From assembly GCF_020439865.1 (NCBI RefSeq), contig NZ_JAGRPF010000017.1, positions 1 to 64,000 of the forward strand: DNA of 64,000 bases, in the 5' to 3' direction. This document shows, one piece after another, positions 54,012-61,603 of this stretch. The position numbers were made by a program, and so were the translations under genes. The notes beneath the pieces were generated by a model. It made no database searches, was not told the DNA's origin, and saw only the letters and a list, made by a program, of their open reading frames with translations. Position 1 is the stretch's first letter; the number at the start of each line of letters is the position of its first letter. The DNA is from Prosthecobacter sp. (GTDB lineage Bacteria; Verrucomicrobiota; Verrucomicrobiia; Verrucomicrobiales; Verrucomicrobiaceae).

Positions 54012-56213
54012 ATGACGATCAGAATGAAAACTCGAATTCAGGCCCTTTCCATCCATGTGCTCATTGCATTGACCTTGGCGGCTGGGCCGTCGTTTGTGTG
54101 CGCCAAAGATCCCGGCAAACCAAAGAAGGCTGTGGCAGCCGAGCCCACAACGGCAAATTCAGTCAATGCAGACGCCAAGGAGGCGGCCGTTGCTCGATAC
54201 CGTGAAATGGCGAAGAGCGGCCAGTTCGATCGCGCGGCGATGGAGGAGTTGGCCGCGATCCTGGGTGCCCCGCGAGCAAAGGGGGGACAGCCGCTGTCAG
54301 ACAACGCCTTGCAGACGGCTCTCGCCAAGGCGGTGGGCATGGTCGAACAACGGAAGAAGATGAACGCGACTGGGGATTTGGAGGCGATCCAGAAGGCGAA
54401 GCTCGCGTTTTTGAAAGAGAAGTCCGGGCCGTTTGTCGAGCAGACTCCCAGCCGCGAACTTCGAATGCCGCATGAGAGGATTGAGTGGGCAGCTACCAAC
54501 TTGGACAAGCTGGTGGAATCGCGTTTGCATGAAACTGGCGGCGATTTCAATCCGCTGACGACGGACGAGCAGTTTGTGCGGCGGATCTATCTGGATGCGG
54601 CGGGTCGCATCCCGACTGCGGAGGAGGCGAAATCCTTTCTGACGGACAAAAGCACCACCAAGCGCCGCGACCTGATCGACAAGTTGCTGCTCAGCGAGGA
54701 CTACCCCTCGCAGATGTACAACTGGCTGGCGGACATGCTCCGCGTGCAGGATCCCAAAGGCGCTGGCGAGGTCTATGAAGGGTACCAGGCTTGGCTAATG
54801 GATCAGGCGGCCGGCAATCGCCCGTGGAACGAGACCGTCTACAATCTGCTCACGGCCGAAGGCAACCTCGTGACCGAGCCGCAGATCGGATGGCTGAACC
54901 GTGACGGCGGCGTGATTACCAACACGATCTCCCAAACCCTGATGACCTTCCTCGGAGCAGATGTGTCATGCGCCGAGTGTCACGATCATCCGTTCGCCAA
55001 TTGGACCCAGCGTCAATTCTATGAGCTGGCGGGATTTTTTGGCACCACCCACTGGCCGGGCGCGGCGGTCAAGAAAATCACCAAGGTGCAGCGGAGTCAC
55101 ATGCACGTGGTGAGGAACAATACCGAGAGGTTTCTGACCTTCCCGGAGGACTACAAGTATGAGGACGTGAAACCGGGCTCCAAGGTCTCGCCGACTTTTG
55201 CCGTGATGCGGGAACTGGCACCGAGAACCGAGGGCACTCCGGAGAAGCCCCTGGGCCGCCAGGATTTCGCCATGTGGCTGACCAACGCGAAGAACACGCA
55301 GTTCGCCGCGACGATCGCGAATCGTCTCTGGCACAAGGCCTTCGGGCGTGCGGTCATCGAACCGATGACGGTGATGGATGATCTCAACGCTGCGGATCAT
55401 CCGAAACTGATCACCACCCTGGCGAGCCTGATGCAGTATCTGCAGTTCGACCTGATGGAGTTCCAACGCGTTGTTTACAACACCCGCGCTTATCAATCCC
55501 AATGCAGCCTGACGCAGGACGACGGCGAACCCGCACGCTTCGCCGGGCCGGTGCTTCGTCGGATGACGGCGGAGCAGGCCTGGGATTCACTCGGGACGCT
55601 GATCAGTGGCACCGCCATCAACGACTACAAAAAACCGCGCAAGCTGCACATGTGGGCGATGGATGTCTTCAAGGAGGACGCCTTTGAATTCCCCGACCGG
55701 GATCCCGTTCCGGGCAAACGCATCGCCATGGGTGCGAGCCTCCTCGAGAATGAGCTTTTGGTGGAGGAAGGAATGAAGCTGACCGCTGAACTGCTGAAGA
55801 GTCAGGGACGGAGTGACGCGGATGACAAGCGGGGCAGGAAGAAGAACAAGTCGCCGGCGATGGCGCGCGCGTCCGAGCTGGAGCAACCGGCACCGGATTC
55901 CCATTTTCTCCGCGGGTTCGGGCAGTCCGAGCGGGAATTTGTCGATGGCGCGATGTCTGAAGGCGGCATTCCCCAGGTGCTCATGCTGATGAACGGCAAC
56001 GAGGCCGAACGGCTGGCCGAGCCACGCTCCCACCTGATGCAGCTGGCTAATGCCGCTGGTTCGGAAAGCGCGCAGATCGAGTCGATGTACCTCAGCTTTT
56101 TCAGCCGCCGTCCCACGCCGTCCGAACTGAGCCTGATCCGCAGCAAGAATCTCGACCCGCAAAAACTCAGCTGGATGCTGATGAACACCCGCGAGTTCAT
56201 CTTTGTGCAGTAG
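54012..56213 (+). CDS. DUF1549/DUF1553 exported protein (short form, single haem-like CXXCH)
   Basis: A 733-residue exported protein. Signal peptide about 5-31 (LTLAAGPSFVCAK, alternate ATG at 54024). A Lys/Ala-rich linker precedes the DUF1549 domain, with FVRRIYLDAAGRIPTAEEAK and RDLIDKLLLSEDYPSQMYNW. A single CXXCH site CAECHDHPFANWTQRQFYEL lies near the middle. The DUF1553 domain follows, with TIANRLWHKAFGRAVIEPM, then VYNTRAYQSQ. It lacks the N-terminal PSCyt1 cytochrome domain present in the partner gene at the right edge. DUF1501 follows after 32 bp, a standard pair in Planctomycetes and Verrucomicrobia. The function is unknown. Confidence 0.88.
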   Translation: MTIRMKTRIQALSIHVLIALTLAAGPSFVCAKDPGKPKKAVAAEPTTANSVNADAKEAAVARYREMAKSGQFDRAAMEELAAILGAPRAKGGQPLSDNALQTALAKAVGMVEQRKKMNATGDLEAIQKAKLAFLKEKSGPFVEQTPSRELRMPHERIEWAATNLDKLVESRLHETGGDFNPLTTDEQFVRRIYLDAAGRIPTAEEAKSFLTDKSTTKRRDLIDKLLLSEDYPSQMYNWLADMLRVQDPKGAGEVYEGYQAWLMDQAAGNRPWNETVYNLLTAEGNLVTEPQIGWLNRDGGVITNTISQTLMTFLGADVSCAECHDHPFANWTQRQFYELAGFFGTTHWPGAAVKKITKVQRSHMHVVRNNTERFLTFPEDYKYEDVKPGSKVSPTFAVMRELAPRTEGTPEKPLGRQDFAMWLTNAKNTQFAATIANRLWHKAFGRAVIEPMTVMDDLNAADHPKLITTLASLMQYLQFDLMEFQRVVYNTRAYQSQCSLTQDDGEPARFAGPVLRRMTAEQAWDSLGTLISGTAINDYKKPRKLHMWAMDVFKEDAFEFPDRDPVPGKRIAMGASLLENELLVEEGMKLTAELLKSQGRSDADDKRGRKKNKSPAMARASELEQPAPDSHFLRGFGQSEREFVDGAMSEGGIPQVLMLMNGNEAERLAEPRSHLMQLANAAGSESAQIESMYLSFFSRRPTPSELSLIRSKNLDPQKLSWMLMNTREFIFVQ

Positions 56214-56245
56214 CGCTTTTCCAAAACACCCAACACACGCCTCTC

Positions 56246-57517
56246 ATGCACCTCATTTCCAAAGACACCAGCATCGCCCGCCGACAGTTTCTGGAGCGCT
56301 GCGCTGCCTCGGCCTTCGGCTTGTCGCTGCCGACGTTTCTAACGTCTTCTCCCGCATTGGCCGCGGCCGAATCCGCTCAGGGATTTGGCAAGGCGAAGCG
56401 TGTCATCTTCCTGATGATGGGCGGTGGCATGACCCATATCGACACGCTCGATCCCAAGGAGGAGACCAAGGGGCCGACGACCACGCTGCTGGGGAACAGT
56501 GCCGGAGGCCAGTTCACCAACCACATTCCGCAAACGGCCAAGATCGCCGACAAGATGTGCGTGATCCGCTCCATGACCGCCAAAATCGGAACTCACTTCG
56601 AGGCGCAGTACTTCATGCGGACGGCCTACAAAAAAATCAACACCATCGCGCATCCCATGCTCGGTGCGTGGGGCCAAAAGGTGCTGGGCCGCAGTCACGA
56701 GGTTCTGCCTTCGTCGGTCTCGGTTTGTCGTGACGCGGGGTTGGGCAATGGTTTCCTGCCCGCCTCAATGAGCCCGCTGGCGATCCTCGATCCGGATGCG
56801 GGGCTGCAGTATCTCAAGCCTGAGGCAGGCGTCAGCGAGATCCGCTCCCGGCTGGAGACGCTGAACGAACTGGATCGAGTCTTCCGGGAAGCGCATCCCG
56901 ACCGCAACGTTCAAGCCTACACCGACTTCTACGAAGACTCGGTGCGCATGATGAGCGGCCAGGAGGGGGAGGCTTTCGATCTCTCCAAGGAGCCCGACTC
57001 CATGCGCGACGCCTACGGCAGGAGCAAGTTCGGCCAAGGGTGCCTGCTTGCCCGCCGTCTCGTCGAAGCCGGTGTGAGGTTTGTGGAAGTGCGCTCCTCC
57101 GGCTGGGACATGCACAAGAATCTGGTGACCGGGCTGGAAGAAGTCGCGCCCTCGGCCGACCAAGCCTACGCGCAGCTCATCCGCGATCTCGATGACCGCG
57201 GCATGCTTGCCGAGACCCTCGTGGTTCTGGCCTCAGAGTTCGGCCGTTCACCCAACTACAGCGGCGGCGGGCGCAATCATTACCCGGTGGCCTTCTCGAC
57301 CGCCCTGGCGGGTGGCGGAGTCAAGGCGGGTCACATTCACGGTGCGACGGACAGCAGCGGTGGGAAGGTCGTGGACAAACCCATGACCGTGGAGGAGTTC
57401 CACGCCACCATCGGCTGGGCCATGGGTATCCGCCCCGACTTGGAAATCGCCGCGCCCAATGGGCGTCCCTTCAAAGTGGGCGCGGGCTCTGCACCGGTGC
57501 TCGATGTCTTCGCATAA
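56246..57517 (+). CDS. DUF1501 protein of the sigma-factor module
   Basis: A 423-residue DUF1501 protein. The N-terminus SIARRQFLERCAASAFGLSL has a Tat-type double Arg. RVIFLMMGGGMTHIDTLDPK (about 52-71), LVVLASEFGRSPNYSGGG and LAGGGVKAGHIHGATDSSGG follow the family. It is about 55 residues shorter than the DUF1501 protein encoded at 52442, and the two are only modestly alike, so they are distinct paralogues rather than a recent duplication. It lies between the DUF1549/DUF1553 gene (32 bp) and the EF-hand gene (33 bp). Confidence 0.88.
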   Translation: MHLISKDTSIARRQFLERCAASAFGLSLPTFLTSSPALAAAESAQGFGKAKRVIFLMMGGGMTHIDTLDPKEETKGPTTTLLGNSAGGQFTNHIPQTAKIADKMCVIRSMTAKIGTHFEAQYFMRTAYKKINTIAHPMLGAWGQKVLGRSHEVLPSSVSVCRDAGLGNGFLPASMSPLAILDPDAGLQYLKPEAGVSEIRSRLETLNELDRVFREAHPDRNVQAYTDFYEDSVRMMSGQEGEAFDLSKEPDSMRDAYGRSKFGQGCLLARRLVEAGVRFVEVRSSGWDMHKNLVTGLEEVAPSADQAYAQLIRDLDDRGMLAETLVVLASEFGRSPNYSGGGRNHYPVAFSTALAGGGVKAGHIHGATDSSGGKVVDKPMTVEEFHATIGWAMGIRPDLEIAAPNGRPFKVGAGSAPVLDVFA

Positions 57518-57550
57518 GCTCTGAAAACACTCTTCCCTCACGCCTTTCCA

Positions 57551-58348
57551 ATGAACACACACCTGATTTCAAAGCATCCGTTCCTCTGCTCGCTCGCGCC
57601 GATCGTCGCGCTGCTCACCCTCTCGACTACCGTGCGTGCGGCCACGGACGATGATGAGAAGGACCTCGCCATCGGCGAGATCGTTCGTGTCGAGGGCAAC
57701 GGCATGGTCGTCGGGAAAAAGGGAGAAGAGCGGACCATCCAGTTCCCCAAAGATGTGAAAGTTGCGTTCGTCGGCTTCAAGGGCATTGGGCAGCCAACCG
57801 ACACACCGAAGGCCGGTTATGGAATTCGTGCCGCCATCAGCGGCGGTGACACCGTCAAGACCGCCACCATCGTGCCTGCGGTTCCTCCGCTTGAGCAGAT
57901 CCCGGACAAGCACAAGCGGACTGCAGCGGAACTCTTCAAGGTGACCGATGAAAACCAGAATGGCGCCGTCGATTACGTCGAGTACTCCCACCGCATCGAG
58001 CAGTCCTTCAAGCACATGCCGGCGAACTTTCCCAGGATGGACAAAGACGGGGATGACGTCCTGAACCTGGAGGAATTCACCGCCTCGCTGGATCACCTTG
58101 ACTGGTGGGTGTTCTCACGAAAACCGGCCGAGGAGTGGGTGCGCATCGCCGACATCGACAAGAGCGGCGAGATCGAAGAGAAGGAACTTGGCGAGATCAT
58201 CTTTGGCCATCACACCGACTTCGCAAAAAACATCCGCGAACTCGATCTCGACAAATCGGGAGGATTGTCGGCCGTAGAATTTCAGGGTTACATGGACCGG
58301 AAAATCCTGGGTGTGAAGAGTCCCAGAAAACCCAAGAAGAGCGAATAG
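57551..58348 (+). CDS. Exported four-EF-hand protein
   Basis: A 265-residue protein with a signal peptide (about 15-31, VRAAT). The N-terminal third is a beta-rich unknown domain with IGEIVRVEGNGMVVGKKGEE. The rest has four EF-hand loops: DENQNGAVDYVEY, DKDGDDVLNLEEF, DIDKSGEIEEKEL and DLDKSGGLSAVEF (about 135-255), all with acidic side chains at the calcium-coordinating positions. It is probably a calcium-binding periplasmic or surface protein, perhaps a sensor for the two paired enzymes upstream. The sigma factor gene follows after 9 bp, so they are surely cotranscribed. Confidence 0.88.
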   Translation: MNTHLISKHPFLCSLAPIVALLTLSTTVRAATDDDEKDLAIGEIVRVEGNGMVVGKKGEERTIQFPKDVKVAFVGFKGIGQPTDTPKAGYGIRAAISGGDTVKTATIVPAVPPLEQIPDKHKRTAAELFKVTDENQNGAVDYVEYSHRIEQSFKHMPANFPRMDKDGDDVLNLEEFTASLDHLDWWVFSRKPAEEWVRIADIDKSGEIEEKELGEIIFGHHTDFAKNIRELDLDKSGGLSAVEFQGYMDRKILGVKSPRKPKKSE

Positions 58349-58357
58349 CAGGACCGC

Positions 58358-58906
58358 ATGAGCGATGCCAACTCCCAGCACGAAGCCTTTGTCCGCCTGT
58401 TCTCCCGGCACGAGGGCAGCGTGCGTGCGTTTGTCACATCCCTGCTGCCAAACTGGGAAGGCGTGGATGAGGTGATGCAAGAGGCCAGCCTCGTGATGTG
58501 GCGGAAGTTCGATCAATTCGACCCCAACAAGCCGGACTCGAGCTTTCTCAGCTGGGCCTTCGTCATCGCACGTTACGAGGTGCTCATGTATCGCCGCAAG
58601 CGGGCCACGGACCGCCTGGTGTTCAGCGAGGATGTGTATGAACTGCTGGCCGCCGAAGCCAGTGAGTTCGCCGAGGATCATCCACATCGGCGCGACGCCT
58701 TGAATCGCTGCCTCACACGACTCGAGCCAGCGCAGAGGCAGCTCATTCATGTGGTGTATGCGGACGGAGTGTCGATCAAAGAAGCTGCCTCCAGAGTTGG
58801 TCGAACGCCCACCGGGCTCTACAAGGCCGTGGCTCGCATCCGGCAGACACTTTTGCGCTGCATCGAACTCACGATTTCAGAAACACGATTGAAGGAGGGG
58901 CTATGA
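58358..58906 (+). CDS. ECF-type sigma-70 family factor
   Basis: A 182-residue sigma factor. Region 2 (about 10-85) has FSRHEGSVRAFVTSLLP, VDEVMQEASLVMWRKFDQF and FLSWAFVIARYEVLMYRR. Region 4 (about 110-175) ends with the helix-turn-helix RLEPAQRQLIHVVYADGVSI and GRTPTGLYKAVARIRQTL. The region between is short, as in ECF factors, and the sequence is of the PVC-type sigma family. Its overlap with the FecR-LamG gene by ATGA suggests that protein is its membrane regulator. Targets are unknown. Confidence 0.92.
   Translation: MSDANSQHEAFVRLFSRHEGSVRAFVTSLLPNWEGVDEVMQEASLVMWRKFDQFDPNKPDSSFLSWAFVIARYEVLMYRRKRATDRLVFSEDVYELLAAEASEFAEDHPHRRDALNRCLTRLEPAQRQLIHVVYADGVSIKEAASRVGRTPTGLYKAVARIRQTLLRCIELTISETRLKEGL
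58892..58898 (+). promoter_or_regulatory. Strong Shine-Dalgarno sequence for the FecR-LamG gene
   Basis: AAGGAGG precedes the ATG at 58903 by 4 bases inside the end of the sigma factor gene. It is the only strong ribosome-binding site I found among the gene starts checked in the window, and it supports the chosen start. Confidence 0.6.
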
Positions 58907-60477
58907 ACGAAGACCAGACGCATCGCCAATGGATTGACGGCTATTGCTCGGGCACGCTCACCGAGGCGGAGTTTGCGGCATTCGAACAGGCGCTTCGTGA
59001 ACATCCCGAACTGCGTCGAGAGTTGCTGGAAACCCGGATGCTGGATTCCGATCTGCGCGACCACGCGTCAGGAGTCATCGCCTTCAGCGCCGGTTCCCAA
59101 GCGCCGCCTCCGCAGACGCGCACCATCCGTCGAATGCGGTTTGAAGTTCTGGCCATGGCGGCGGTCATCGCAGTCATGGTCGCAGCCTTGGGCATTCTGT
59201 TCCTCCGCCAGCCCCCGGCAGCGGAGGAAGCGCTCGATCACGGCGTCGCCGTGCTAACGCGGATGCTCGACGCCGAGTGGGCGAATGCCGATCTCCGCGC
59301 GGGCGACTCCATGGCGCCCGGAAAATGGCGGTTGGAAAAGGGCACGGCGGAGCTGGAATTCTACAGCGGTGCGTCCGTGATTCTGGAGGCGCCCGCCGAA
59401 CTCGAGATCGTTTCGGAAAGCCGCGGGACGCTGCTTCTGGGAAAACTGCGTGCGCAAGTGCCGCCGCAGGCCCACGGCTTCACCATCACCACTTCCGAAA
59501 TCGAACTGGTCGATCTGGGAACATCCTTCGGCATGGAAGTGGGACCGGCCACCGGCACGGCCGTTCATGTCTTCGACGGGGAAGTCGAATTGTTCAGGCC
59601 CAAGGCAACGGCCGCGCCCCGTGTGGGTGAGTCCCTGTTTGCCGGCGACGGTCGAGCCATCGATCCGACGGGACAAACGGCAGAGATCCCGGCTGATGGA
59701 GGGCGGTTTCTCAGTCGCACCGATCTTGACCAGATGACGAACGCCCACCTTGAGAGGGGTTTGCAGACATGGCGGGACACAGTGGCGTCGATGCGGGAGC
59801 GGGGAGGACTCATCGCGCACTACGACTTCCAAGCCCCTGAAGACCGGTCCCGCACGCTCCCTAACCTCATCCCCGGTGGTGATCCCAGCATGGATGGTTC
59901 AGTCATCGGTGCGACGTGGGCAGGCGGTCGTTGGCCCGGCGATTCCGCGCTCGATTTCAAACGGCCGTCGGATCGCGTCCGCATTGCCGTACCAGGCGCG
60001 AGGAAATCGATGACGCTTGTTGCATGGGTGCGGATTGATGGCTTTGACCACAAGTTCAGTTCCCTGCTTCTCAGCGACGGATGGGGACACGAAGGCGCGG
60101 TCCATTGGCAGATCCGCGACGATGCGCGCATTTCCCTCGCGATCCGCTATGGAAAGAGGGACAAGTCCTTCTCCTCCATCGCACCGTTTCCGATGCAGCC
60201 CTCGGACTTCGGTCGCTGGATGCAGCTGGCCGTGAGCTACGATGAGAACTCCGGAATCGTGACGCACTATCGAAATGGCGAGGTGATCGGCACGACGCAG
60301 GAGACACCCGGCCTTCCACTCGTCATCGGGAACGCGGAGATCGGAAACTGGACTCCGGCACTGCGCAAGGAGAGGGAGCTCCGCAATTTCAACGGCCGGA
60401 TCGATGAGCTCATTATTCTCGAACGGACATTGTCTCCGGACGAGATGGCGACGCTGTATCAAAAAGGAAGTCCGTAG
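58903..60477 (+). CDS. FecR-LamG membrane protein, likely anti-sigma factor
   Basis: A 524-residue protein. A cytoplasmic N-terminus (1-79, WIDGYCSGTLTEAEFAAFEQ) resembles the sigma-binding part of FecR-type regulators. One membrane helix (about 80-101, FEVLAMAAVIAVMVAALGI) follows. The periplasmic FecR domain (about 125-230) has GTAELEFYSGASVILEAPAE, and HGFTITTSEIELVDLGTSFG. The last 200 residues form a LamG/concanavalin-like domain (about 330-520) with MTLVAWVRIDGFDHKFSSLL, which may bind a glycan. Overlap with the sigma gene by ATGA gives stoichiometric production. The receptor and ligand are unknown. Confidence 0.9.
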   Translation: MNEDQTHRQWIDGYCSGTLTEAEFAAFEQALREHPELRRELLETRMLDSDLRDHASGVIAFSAGSQAPPPQTRTIRRMRFEVLAMAAVIAVMVAALGILFLRQPPAAEEALDHGVAVLTRMLDAEWANADLRAGDSMAPGKWRLEKGTAELEFYSGASVILEAPAELEIVSESRGTLLLGKLRAQVPPQAHGFTITTSEIELVDLGTSFGMEVGPATGTAVHVFDGEVELFRPKATAAPRVGESLFAGDGRAIDPTGQTAEIPADGGRFLSRTDLDQMTNAHLERGLQTWRDTVASMRERGGLIAHYDFQAPEDRSRTLPNLIPGGDPSMDGSVIGATWAGGRWPGDSALDFKRPSDRVRIAVPGARKSMTLVAWVRIDGFDHKFSSLLLSDGWGHEGAVHWQIRDDARISLAIRYGKRDKSFSSIAPFPMQPSDFGRWMQLAVSYDENSGIVTHYRNGEVIGTTQETPGLPLVIGNAEIGNWTPALRKERELRNFNGRIDELIILERTLSPDEMATLYQKGSP

Positions 60478-60528
60478 TGCTTCACTCCTTTGTTTTCGAT
60501 CGCCTCTCATCTCAAAACCATCAATCCC

Positions 60529-61434
60529 ATGAAACAATCGATGCTTGGTCTTCCACTCGCGCTGGCGATTTCTTGGATCTTTGGCACCTGGGCCAAAGCA
60601 TCCGATGAGATCGTCATGAAGTTGTTGAGGCCGAAGCCCAAAGGGGAGCAGGTCAGTCCGACTTGGATCGAGATCAATTACCTCATCATCGACGCACGCC
60701 ATCCGAAAGGGATCAAGAAACTACAGTTGTGGAAGCCCGGGGCCAAGAAGGCGGAGCGCTCTTTCACGGAGGCGGACCGCCACCCGTCGGGATACTTCTT
60801 CTACAAGAGGCGATTCAAGTCGGGAGAAGTTCGTGACTATCAGATCCGCTATTGGCCAGGCGGAACGGATCCGGACGTGGATCCACCCGCCATCAGTGAC
60901 GTTTCCTTCCCCGTTGAATACCGCGACCCGAATCCTGAATTTCCGGACTATCTGGGATTCACGAATCTCAGCGATGGGGAAGTTATCGCCGCCAACGATC
61001 CCACGAAAGCCGATGACCTCACCTACATCTACCTTGATTGCATCGATTCGAGCGGCCGTTGGGGGGAAGGCACCTGGGCAGCAGGCGCGCATGTCGGCTA
61101 CAAGGACGACGATGGGATCAGGTGGGTCGAACTGGTGATCCACGGACCCGACGGAGAAACGGTTCTGCGCAACGAGTCGGCACTGATCTTTGACAAAGAC
61201 CAAGCCTACCATGGGCCGTATTGGGGGGAGCCCGTGGACCCGGAGCAAACGAAACGACCGGATGAGCCCTGGCCGGAGGACGTGAAATGGAAACCGATCG
61301 AGGGCTTCGGGCTGTACGAGTTTGCCGTGCCCCTGAAGCCGGGCGAATACCGGTTGAGCATCCGGGCGCGGAACAATGACGACAAGCTGCTTGAAGGACC
61401 CGCCATTTCCATCACAGCAAGAGATCCGTCTTGA
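60529..61434 (+). CDS. Exported beta-rich protein of unknown function
   Basis: I do not recognise this 301-residue protein. The ATG at 60529 gives a signal peptide (about 5-24, WAKAS). The rest alternates short hydrophobic strands with charged turns, for example YLIIDARHPKGIKKLQLWKP and VRDYQIRYWPGGTDPD, and ends GEYRLSIRARNNDDKLLEGP, a pattern seen in Ig-like or fibronectin-like folds. Many Trp, Tyr and Asp residues and Asp-rich loops may suit carbohydrate or calcium binding. It is the last gene of the sigma-FecR unit (51 bp after LamG), so it may be a target of that regulation. Confidence 0.65.
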   Translation: MKQSMLGLPLALAISWIFGTWAKASDEIVMKLLRPKPKGEQVSPTWIEINYLIIDARHPKGIKKLQLWKPGAKKAERSFTEADRHPSGYFFYKRRFKSGEVRDYQIRYWPGGTDPDVDPPAISDVSFPVEYRDPNPEFPDYLGFTNLSDGEVIAANDPTKADDLTYIYLDCIDSSGRWGEGTWAAGAHVGYKDDDGIRWVELVIHGPDGETVLRNESALIFDKDQAYHGPYWGEPVDPEQTKRPDEPWPEDVKWKPIEGFGLYEFAVPLKPGEYRLSIRARNNDDKLLEGPAISITARDPS

Positions 61435-61603
61435 ACTGACGGGGTCAATTCCAGACGACGGCCGAGCCTGGATTTAAAGGCAGCCAGATTGGCTTTCGCC
61501 AAATGACGCACACGCTCGAAGCCAGCTACAGGTACGTGAGCGTTCAGGGCGTGAAGTGAACGCGACCCGACCTTTCGGCAGCAAACACGAGGGTTGCATC
61601 ACA

